Origin: Fidelibacterota bacterium 46_43 | GTDB lineage: Bacteria > Fidelibacterota > Fidelibacteria > Fidelibacterales > Fidelibacteraceae | NCBI GenBank assembly: GCA_001509335.1 | Contig: LGGY01000176.1 | Span: forward strand, 1-7,092 | Length of the DNA stretch: 7,092 nucleotides | Reading direction: 5' to 3' | In this document: in pieces, positions 1-5,451 of the stretch | How the letters are laid out: each line of letters opens with the position of its first letter | Numbering within the stretch: position 1 is the first letter of the stretch | Made by a program: the position numbers and the translations under genes | The notes under the pieces: model-generated | Databases searched by the model: none | What the model was told of the DNA's origin: nothing | Seen by the model: only the letters and a program-made list of their open reading frames with translations

Positions 1-40
1 CCACTTTTTTATATGTCACGATGTCTCTAAATCCTTGAAA

Positions 41-134
41 TGCAGATTTATAGAAGAATTTGCATATTTATGCAGTATTTGAATATCATCATGAATATGA
101 CCTCTTTCTAAGGGCCAAAACATGCATATTTATG
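41..134. repeat. Three copies of a TGCATATTTATG motif, one a full dyad
   Basis: In the AT-rich region beyond clpX, TGCATATTTATG occurs exactly at 61-72 and 123-134, and with two mismatches at 41-52 (TGCAGATTTATA). The middle copy extends to a perfect dyad, TGCAT-ATTT-ATGCA (61-74). Start-to-start distances are 20 and 62 bp, close to whole helical turns, so the copies would lie on roughly the same face of the DNA. This is the pattern of a dimeric regulator's operator array, presumably for a gene beyond the left edge. AT-rich sequence makes chance repeats more likely, so the functional reading is inference. Confidence 0.5.
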
Positions 135-138
135 TTTT
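117..138. repeat. Inverted repeat AAAACAT / ATGTTTT
   Basis: Seven-base arms (117-123 and 132-138) surround an 8-nt centre, GCATATTT. It contains the third copy of the TGCATATTTATG motif. It could be a weak AT-rich hairpin, or simply a palindromic protein-binding site. No GC-rich stem is present. Confidence 0.4.
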
Positions 139-162
139 AATCGGTAAATTTATCAGGTTTTC

Positions 163-181
163 AGCCAAATATATTTCGGCT
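163..181 (-). other. Short hairpin just after the clpX stop
   Basis: The transcript can fold AGCCGAA against UUUGGCU (7 pairs, one G-U) around a 5-nt loop, starting 8 nt after the clpX TAA. It is followed by GAAAACC rather than a U-run, so it is not a normal intrinsic terminator. It may protect the 3' end or help Rho-type termination; whether transcription stops here is unknown. Confidence 0.4.
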
Positions 182-189
182 ATCCTAAA

Positions 190-1434
190 TTACGAGGCTT
201 TTTTTGATTTCCGCACCGTTTTATAGGATTCTTTTTTCAGCACTACATCCCGGTCTACCACGACGGTTCCGATTTTTTTATCGCCAGGGATTTCATACAT
301 CAAATCCAGCATGATGTCTTCCATGATTGAGCGCAGAGCCCGGGCACCGGTTTTCCGTTTTAATGCCAATTCCACGATTTCATCAAGGGCATCTTCCCGG
401 AACTCAAGGCGGATACCTTCCAGTTCCAGGAGTTTTTCATACTGCCTGACCAGGGCATTCCGGGGTTCGGTTAAAATCCGCCGTAATGTTTCTTTTGTCA
501 GTTCCTGAAGGGTGGCATGAACCGGCAGGCGGCCGATAAGCTCCGGTATAAAACCAAAACTGTTCAGATCATGTGGCTCCAGTTTTTCCAGGATTTCATC
601 CCGGGTCATCCGTTTCCCTGTCCGGGCTTTTTCTCCAAAACCAATCTCTTTTTTCCCGATTCGCCGGGCAATAATGTCATCGAGCCCTTCAAAGGCGCCA
701 CCACAAATAAATAAGATAGAACGGGTGTCAATATGAACCATCTGGGCTTCCGGATGCTTCCGCCCTCCTTTTGGAGGAACAGCAGATATTGTTCCTTCCA
801 AAATTTTCAACAGAGCCTGTTGAACCCCCTCTCCGCTGACATCCCGTGTGATGGATGGATTCCCGGACTTCCGTGCGATTTTATCGATTTCATCGATATA
901 GACAATCCCCTTTTCCGCCGCAGCCACATTGTAATCGGCAGCCTGAAGCAGGCGGACCAGTATGTTTTCCACATCATCCCCAACATACCCTGCTTCCGTG
1001 AGCGTGGTGGCGTCGGCAATGGCAAAAGGGACCTTCAACATTCTGGCCAGGGATTGGGCGATGAGGGTTTTTCCTGTACCTGTGGGACCGACCAGCAGGA
1101 TGTTGCTCTTTTCCAGATCCACATCGTCATCTTCAGCCCGTGGATTCTGAATCCGCTTGTAATGATTATATACCGCCACCGAAACGACTTTCTTGGCATG
1201 ATCCTGGCCAATTACCGTCTTATTGAGCTCTTCGTGAATTTCCCGAGGTGTGGGCAGGGACCCCAGTTCAGGTTCATAGCTTTCTTCCAGCTGCTGCTGA
1301 ATAATATCGAGGGCTGTAAAGGCACATTCATCACAAATGGATCCATACAGACCTTCCACCAAAGCTAAAACATCTTTTTCTTCGCGACCGCAAAAACTGC
1401 AAATCCGTTCGCGGCGTTTAACTCCGTTTGTCAT
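190..1434 (-). CDS. clpX: ClpX, ATP-dependent unfoldase subunit of ClpXP
   Basis: ClpX is a hexameric AAA+ ring that recognises tagged substrates, unfolds them and threads them into ClpP. All 414 residues match the family and its normal length. They include an N-terminal Cys4 zinc-binding domain (C12, C15, C34, C37), Walker A GPTGTGKT (116-123), pore-1 loop GYVG (149-152), Walker B ending in IDEID (180-184), the RKH loop (225-227), the IGF loop that plugs into ClpP (264-266), an arginine finger in the GRLPV segment (R302), and sensor-2 GAR (363-365). A short Lys/Ser-rich tail ends the protein. The ATG overlaps the clpP stop as ATGA and is preceded by AAGGA with a 4-nt spacer. The intact docking loop implies it works with the adjacent ClpP. 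No lon gene follows within the remaining 189 bp. Confidence 0.99.
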   Translation of the reverse strand: MTNGVKRRERICSFCGREEKDVLALVEGLYGSICDECAFTALDIIQQQLEESYEPELGSLPTPREIHEELNKTVIGQDHAKKVVSVAVYNHYKRIQNPRAEDDDVDLEKSNILLVGPTGTGKTLIAQSLARMLKVPFAIADATTLTEAGYVGDDVENILVRLLQAADYNVAAAEKGIVYIDEIDKIARKSGNPSITRDVSGEGVQQALLKILEGTISAVPPKGGRKHPEAQMVHIDTRSILFICGGAFEGLDDIIARRIGKKEIGFGEKARTGKRMTRDEILEKLEPHDLNSFGFIPELIGRLPVHATLQELTKETLRRILTEPRNALVRQYEKLLELEGIRLEFREDALDEIVELALKRKTGARALRSIMEDIMLDLMYEIPGDKKIGTVVVDRDVVLKKESYKTVRKSKKAS

Positions 1435-2018
1435 GTGTTCCTTTTCTTCAGGACCGTATCAATCAACCCATATTTTACACCCTCTTCCGGGTTCATGAAG
1501 AAATTCCTGTCTGTATCCTTTTCGATTTTCTTCAGGGTCTGACCCGTCAGGTCCCGTAATATTTCATTTAGAAGTTTTTTTGTTTTCAAAATTTCCCGGG
1601 CATGGATCTCGATATCGCTGGCCTGACCTTCAACACCCCCCATAGGCTGATGAATCATTAGCCGTGCATGGGGCAATGCCGACCGTCTGCCTTTCGTCCC
1701 GGCTGCCAGCAAAAAGGCCCCCATGGACGCTGCCTGTCCTACACAGATTGTCGCTACATCACACTGGATATAATTCATAGTGTCATAAATGGCCAGGCCT
1801 GCAGAGACTGAACCTCCCGGACTATTAATATAAAGGGAAATTTCCTTTTCGGGATCTTCGGCTTCCAGATATAAAAGCTGGGAAATTACCAAAGTGCTTA
1901 CCTGATCATCAATGGGTGTTCCAATAAATACAATCCGTTCCTTCAGCAAACGGGAGTAAATATCATAAGCCCGTTCACCCCGTCCGGATTGCTCGATGAC
2001 CATGGGTACGTAATTCAT
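1431..2018 (-). CDS. clpP: ATP-dependent Clp protease proteolytic subunit (Asn in place of catalytic Asp)
   Basis: ClpP forms a barrel of two heptamers that degrades proteins fed in by an AAA+ unfoldase, here ClpX. The 195-residue protein aligns along its full length with standard ClpP. It has the N-terminal axial-loop segment (VIEQSGRGERAYDIYSRLL, 7-25), the oxyanion SPGG (66-69), nucleophile Ser98 in GQAASMGA, and His123 in MIHQP. The third triad residue, Asp in most homologues at position 172 (usual context DTDRD), is Asn here: DTDRN, codon AAT at 1503-1505. The neighbouring Asp170-Arg171 pair that links the two rings is kept. The ATG at 2018 is preferred over the adjacent GTG at 2021 because its spacing to AGGGGG is 5 nt rather than 2, and MNYVPMVIEQ is the normal N terminus. 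tig ends just upstream and clpX overlaps the stop by 4 bp. Confidence 0.97.
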   Translation of the reverse strand: MNYVPMVIEQSGRGERAYDIYSRLLKERIVFIGTPIDDQVSTLVISQLLYLEAEDPEKEISLYINSPGGSVSAGLAIYDTMNYIQCDVATICVGQAASMGAFLLAAGTKGRRSALPHARLMIHQPMGGVEGQASDIEIHAREILKTKKLLNEILRDLTGQTLKKIEKDTDRNFFMNPEEGVKYGLIDTVLKKRNT

Positions 2019-2023
2019 CACAG

Positions 2024-2029
2024 CCCCCT
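2024..2029 (-). promoter_or_regulatory. Ribosome binding site of clpP
   Basis: AGGGGG on the minus strand overlaps the tig stop codon TAG and lies 5 nt before the ATG at 2018 but only 2 nt before the GTG at 2021. The spacing favours the ATG and suggests that ribosomes ending on tig re-initiate on clpP. Confidence 0.65.
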
Positions 2030-3290
2030 ACCCTTTCCGGGCAATTTTAATCTCTTTGACCTTCGCAAAGGATTTTAGATGATCCATGACCTTGTCCGAC
2101 ATCATCTCCTGAGAAAGTGTCTTTTTAAAGTTATCGGACTCATAATAGGATTTATAAACATCCCTGAGTTTTTCATCCACTTTCTGAATCAACTCATCCA
2201 CCTTTTTCTGAATGTCTTCCTCTGAGACCTGAAGATTTTCCTGCTTGATGATTTCTTCACGGACCATCATCCACTTCAGGGTATTATGAGCCATGGTATG
2301 ATACTGTTCACGGAATTGTTCCTCAGACACTTCGGCCTGATCTTTCTGATCTTGGTATAAATCATCCAGATACCCCTGAATGATAGTCTCGGGAATTTCA
2401 AAATCTTTCAGTTCACCCAGGAAATACTCCCGGATGTTGTTATCCAACTGCTTTTCGCTCTCTTTATCAAGATAATCCTGCAGCTCATGCTTGATTTTGT
2501 CTTTCAACTGAGTTACCGTCTCAAGCTCGGGATCTACAGTCTGGACAAATTCTTTGTCGATTTCCGGTAAATTCAGCTTTTGGATTTTCAACGCCTTCAC
2601 ATTGAAATACCGGTTTTCATCCTTTTCGTGCTCTGCTTTAAATACCAATGGACGGGTTTCGTCTTTTTGAATACCTATCAGGGATTTTGCCCGGTCTTCA
2701 GTGATGGGATTTTCACCCAGAACAAGGGTTGTGGTTTCCGGTTCAGATCCCTCAACGGGATTCCCTTCAGCGTCTGTCTCAACGACTTCCGCCTCCAGAT
2801 AATCACCCATGTCTGCCGGACCGTCCTTTTCCGTCAACTCCGCATTTTTCTTCCGGAGTTCTTCAATCTGTTTTTCTACATCCTCTTTTTTTACGGTATA
2901 AACAGGTTTTTCCACCTTGAAACCCTCTTTGTATGACGGGAGTTTCAACTCAGGCAGAATTTCAAGATTCAGGTGAAGATGCAAAGGCTCACCCTTGTGA
3001 AAATGAATGTGTTCAACATCAGGCTCACCGATGGGATTGAGTTTGGCCTCCTGCAACCCTTTATAATAAAACATATTGAAATGGTCTTTGACAAATTCCA
3101 GTTCGGCATGACTCCCATACTGTCGTTCCACGATGCCCATAGGGACTTTTCCTTTCCGGAACCCCGGCAACTGGATCTGGGATCTGAACTTTTTCAGAAA
3201 AGCCGTGTATAAAGTCCCCAGTTCTTCCCAGGGGACCTCAATCACCAGTTCACGTTTGGACGGCGATAACTCTTTTACATCTGTCTTCAA
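2028..3290 (-). CDS. tig: Trigger factor, ribosome-associated chaperone (TTG start)
   Basis: Trigger factor docks at the ribosome exit tunnel and shelters nascent chains. The 420-residue protein has the expected three-part plan. The N-terminal domain carries the ribosome-binding signature GFRKGKVP (43-50). The FKBP-like domain spans roughly 155-240, and the C-terminal helical arms run from about 245 to the end, including the conserved IPETI segment. The start is TTG: no ATG exists nearby in frame, and AAGGAG sits 9 nt upstream. Two features are unusual. The PPIase domain lacks the aromatic-rich substrate pocket around the usual IPGFE sequence (here NPITEDRAKSLIG, 194-206), so prolyl isomerase activity is doubtful. 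Residues 94-106 also carry five alternating histidines. The gene is preceded by a 92-bp spacer with a possible promoter, and clpP follows almost immediately, as in many bacteria. Family identity is secure; loss of isomerase activity is inferred. Confidence 0.97.
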   Translation of the reverse strand: MKTDVKELSPSKRELVIEVPWEELGTLYTAFLKKFRSQIQLPGFRKGKVPMGIVERQYGSHAELEFVKDHFNMFYYKGLQEAKLNPIGEPDVEHIHFHKGEPLHLHLNLEILPELKLPSYKEGFKVEKPVYTVKKEDVEKQIEELRKKNAELTEKDGPADMGDYLEAEVVETDAEGNPVEGSEPETTTLVLGENPITEDRAKSLIGIQKDETRPLVFKAEHEKDENRYFNVKALKIQKLNLPEIDKEFVQTVDPELETVTQLKDKIKHELQDYLDKESEKQLDNNIREYFLGELKDFEIPETIIQGYLDDLYQDQKDQAEVSEEQFREQYHTMAHNTLKWMMVREEIIKQENLQVSEEDIQKKVDELIQKVDEKLRDVYKSYYESDNFKKTLSQEMMSDKVMDHLKSFAKVKEIKIARKG

Positions 3291-3299
3291 TGGATCACT

Positions 3300-3305
3300 C
3301 TCCTT
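3300..3305 (-). promoter_or_regulatory. Ribosome binding site that fixes the TTG start of tig
   Basis: AAGGAG on the minus strand lies 9 nt upstream of the TTG at 3290. No ATG lies nearby in frame, and the nearby GTG in GAGTGATCC runs into a stop after two codons, so this site decides the start. Confidence 0.8.
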
Positions 3306-3321
3306 GTTTGTTTTGATTCAG

Positions 3322-3352
3322 CTTATAAATTTAATGTAAATATAACTGTTAA
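3322..3352 (-). promoter_or_regulatory. Possible internal promoter for tig-clpP-clpX
   Basis: The 92-bp spacer between rsmA and tig (3291-3382) is clearly more AT-rich than the flanking genes and is the only non-trivial gap in the cluster. On the minus strand it holds TTAACA (3347-3352, 5 of 6 to the -35 consensus) and TATAAG (3322-3327, 5 of 6 to the -10 consensus), separated by 19 bp, which is longer than the usual 17. Shifting the -10 to TTATAA gives an 18-bp spacer with a poorer match. Location supports a promoter for the chaperone-protease genes; the exact boxes are tentative. No CIRCE inverted repeat or other heat-shock operator is visible in the gap. Confidence 0.35.
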
Positions 3353-3382
3353 CCAAGATTCTTAAACTGACGCAGGTGAAAC

Positions 3383-4153
3383 CTACTTCAGAATATGATA
3401 CAGCCTTTTAAAATCTTCAAAGGTTAAGGCTTCGGCTCTCAGGCTAAGATCAACAGAGAGCATGGGCTGGTCTTCCGTGATTTTTTTCAGGCTGTTGCGC
3501 AGGGTTTTGCGCCGTTGATTGAAAGCGGTCCGAACCAGTTGATGAAAGAATGCTTTATCGTCGATATCCCGGTTTTTGTCAGGATCCAGTCGTATTTTCA
3601 CCAGAGTGGAATCCACTTTGGGGCGGGGAAAAAATACGGTGGGGGGAATATGAAACAAGATTTCTGCCTTACCATAGAGCCGTGTCAGAATTGTCATAAT
3701 GCCATAATCTTTTGTGGAGGGTTCTGCCACCAGACGCCGGGCAAATTCTTTTTGGACCATAAAAACAGCTTCTCCCACCTCCGGTGCATGGCTATATAAG
3801 GTAAAAAGGATCTGTGATGAGATATTATAGGGAAGATTCCCTACGACTTTGTCTGCAGGAAGGAAATCCTTCCAATCGGTTTTTAAAATATCATCCCGGA
3901 TTATCCGTACATGCCTGTCTGCTTCATATTCCTCTTTCAGTGCATCTGCCAGATCTTGATCAAACTCTATAAGGATCAGGTCACGGCATTTTCCGGCCAG
4001 GTAAGATGTAATCGCCCCACGGCCCGGACCGATTTCCACGATGGTTTCATCAGATCGGGGCTGAATAGCCTTTACAATTTTCCGAATGATGTTGGGATCC
4101 TGCAGAAAATTCTGTCCCAGGGATTTTTTGGGATGGGGTGTTTTATCTTTCAT
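3383..4153 (-). CDS. rsmA: 16S rRNA (adenine(1518)-N6/adenine(1519)-N6)-dimethyltransferase
   Basis: Also called KsgA. It uses S-adenosylmethionine to dimethylate two adjacent adenines in the helix 45 loop of 16S rRNA, a late checkpoint of small-subunit assembly, and its loss gives kasugamycin resistance in known species. The 256-residue length is slightly short of the E. coli protein (273). Seen in order are the N-terminal KKSLGQNFL motif (10-17), SAM motif I with EIGPGRG (40-46), an acidic residue closing the second strand (E63), the RDDIL region (86-90), catalytic motif GNLPYN (105-110), and FFPRPKVDS (174-182), followed by a small helical C-terminal domain. The ATG lies in an 11-bp overlap with the end of tatD. 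No strong Shine-Dalgarno sequence is visible, which suggests coupling. The gene ends in TAG and is followed by the only sizeable gap in the cluster, with no convincing terminator. Confidence 0.98.
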   Translation of the reverse strand: MKDKTPHPKKSLGQNFLQDPNIIRKIVKAIQPRSDETIVEIGPGRGAITSYLAGKCRDLILIEFDQDLADALKEEYEADRHVRIIRDDILKTDWKDFLPADKVVGNLPYNISSQILFTLYSHAPEVGEAVFMVQKEFARRLVAEPSTKDYGIMTILTRLYGKAEILFHIPPTVFFPRPKVDSTLVKIRLDPDKNRDIDDKAFFHQLVRTAFNQRRKTLRNSLKKITEDQPMLSVDLSLRAEALTFEDFKRLYHILK

Positions 4154-4922
4154 TCAATGTAAGTTTTGGAAAAAGACGTAAGGCGTTTTGGGTTGTGATG
4201 GCAGCCACGTCGTTAAACGTCACTCGGAAAATCTCCCCAAAGGTTTCGGCTACACGCCGTACATAGGCGGGTTCATTGGTTTTTCCCCGGTACGGGATAG
4301 GGGCCATAAACGGTGAATCCGTTTCAATCATCAGGGCTTCCAGGGGAAGTTGTGATACGGTATCCCTGATTTCTCTTGCAAAGGTCACCAATCCGGTAAA
4401 TGAAATAAGGAGCCCCTTTTCAAGGCACTGCAGGGCAAAATCCACTTTGCCGGTATAGCAATGACACTGGCCGTTAAAATAATCCACCTTATTCAGAATA
4501 TTCATAAGGGGTGTATCAGCCTGCCGGTTGTGAATAATCAGGGGAAGGTTCAGGGATTTCGCCAGTTCCGCCTGCCCTTGAAAAGCACGGGTCTGCATCG
4601 CTTCCGGTGTATTATCCCGGTAAAAATCCATCCCGGTTTCTCCGATGGCCACACATTTTTCATGGCGGCATAAAGTTTCAAGGATTTTCAGGTGGTCTGA
4701 AGCAAAAGCACCGGCGTCTTCCGGATGGATGCCGACTGCTGCATAAATCATGGCGTAGCGCTCCGCAAGGTCCAGGGCTTTTTCTGAGGAGGGAATATCC
4801 ACACCGGGGACAATGACAGCACCGATCCCTTGTTGCCGTGCCCGTTCCAGGTAGGGCTCCGGTTGATCAGTAAAGGGAGAAAAATTCAGATGGGCGTGTG
4901 TATCAATCAGAATGGCGGACAT
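4143..4922 (-). CDS. tatD: TatD-family metal-dependent hydrolase (probable DNase)
   Basis: The 259-residue protein has the size and all expected metal ligands of the TatD family of amidohydrolase-fold TIM barrels. These are the N-terminal DTHAH (H9, H11), GIHPED (H66), the bridging glutamate in GETGMD (E95), IHNR (H131), CHCYTG (H154) and the ETDSPF aspartate (D202) followed by the usual PYRGK-NEP signature (near 210-218). Family members are cytosolic metal-dependent 3'-5' exonucleases or nucleases linked to DNA repair and RNA turnover, and the exact substrate here is inferred. The ATG is the only sensible start and gives the canonical N terminus. It lies inside the end of the upstream membrane-protein gene (20-bp overlap) and has no clear Shine-Dalgarno sequence, so translation probably depends on coupling. 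It sits directly before rsmA, as in many Gram-positive genomes. Despite the name, TatD is not needed for Tat protein export. Confidence 0.96.
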   Translation of the reverse strand: MSAILIDTHAHLNFSPFTDQPEPYLERARQQGIGAVIVPGVDIPSSEKALDLAERYAMIYAAVGIHPEDAGAFASDHLKILETLCRHEKCVAIGETGMDFYRDNTPEAMQTRAFQGQAELAKSLNLPLIIHNRQADTPLMNILNKVDYFNGQCHCYTGKVDFALQCLEKGLLISFTGLVTFAREIRDTVSQLPLEALMIETDSPFMAPIPYRGKTNEPAYVRRVAETFGEIFRVTFNDVAAITTQNALRLFPKLTLNER

Positions 4923-5451
4923 ACATCACGGTGAGCAACAAATTGACAAGTTCAAAACCCAGTTCCACAGCCAGGCCGATGGTGAATCCATATAGGGCAT
5001 TCACCTTCACCAGCTCGCCAAGGTCCCAACCGTAAGCGGGATAGGTAAGAACAATCATAACGGCAGAGATGAGATACGCCAGGGCAACGACGATGCCTCC
5101 GAAAACAAAACGGCTGACAGGCCGGCTCAATTTCCACCGCTGCAATCCTGCCGGAGCACACCAGGATAAGAAAAAGAAAATAAGAAAAAAGATCAGATCC
5201 CGCATAAAAAAGTCTGTAAACGGCGGGGCCAGGAGTCCTTTGTAAACAAGAAAAATTCCCAGCACAACCCCGCCTTTTACAAGACGGTTCACGGGAATCC
5301 ACATAAAACCGATGAGAAAACCGGCCAGGATGAAATGGAAATCCTGTGAAGATACATCAAAAATCCGGGTTCCGGTGACAAACAGGCCTGCCAGGCTGCT
5401 GACAAGGGTTGCCGCCAGGACCTTCAGACTATTTTCAAGTGATGATTTCAT
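4903..5451 (-). CDS. Unrecognised polytopic membrane protein, about six helices
   Basis: I do not recognise this 182-residue protein. Hydrophobic stretches at roughly residues 9-27, 38-56, 58-74, 84-98, 113-136 and 150-173 predict about six membrane-spanning helices. Positively charged residues cluster in short loops, such as 103-114 (QRWKLSRPVSR). One stretch, residues 81-96, is very rich in Phe. There is no cleavable signal peptide, lipobox or obvious catalytic motif. Acidic residues inside or next to predicted helices (E146, E163, E167) could be functional. The ATG overlaps the metG stop as ATGA and is preceded by AGGAG with a 10-nt spacer, so start and expression are well supported. Its end overlaps tatD by 20 bp. 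The size and helix number would suit a small transporter component or a rod-shape/MreD-like protein, but no motif supports either, so function is left open. Confidence 0.87.
   Translation of the reverse strand: MKSSLENSLKVLAATLVSSLAGLFVTGTRIFDVSSQDFHFILAGFLIGFMWIPVNRLVKGGVVLGIFLVYKGLLAPPFTDFFMRDLIFFLIFFFLSWCAPAGLQRWKLSRPVSRFVFGGIVVALAYLISAVMIVLTYPAYGWDLGELVKVNALYGFTIGLAVELGFELVNLLLTVMYVRHSD

Noticed and set aside
3..10. ACTTTTTT near the left edge as an intrinsic terminator
   Set aside because: Read on the plus strand, a T-run follows CCAC and could be the tail of a terminator for a convergent gene, but the stem would lie outside the window, so it cannot be judged.
81..98. GAATAT direct repeat (81-86 and 93-98)
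   Set aside because: A six-base repeat in AT-rich sequence is expected by chance and shows no further structure.
41..134. The repeated motif as a CRISPR array
   Set aside because: The units are only 12 bp, unevenly spaced (20 and 62 bp), and there are no cas genes.
733..1368. 211-codon open frame on the plus strand
   Set aside because: It lies wholly opposite clpX, whose every motif is intact. The translation shows no recognisable domain and has no convincing ribosome binding site, so it is a shadow frame.
2019..2021. GTG at 2021 as the clpP start
   Set aside because: It lies only 2 nt from the AGGGGG site. The next codon is ATG with proper spacing and gives the standard ClpP N terminus.
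2580..2936. 118-codon plus-strand frame with hydrophobic, Phe-rich translation
   Set aside because: It is antisense to tig. Its Phe-rich character simply mirrors the Lys/Glu-rich codons of trigger factor on the other strand.
3371..3386. AGGTTTCACCT hairpin after rsmA as a terminator
   Set aside because: The stem is only 4 bp with a 3-nt loop, starts inside the stop codon and lacks a following U-run.
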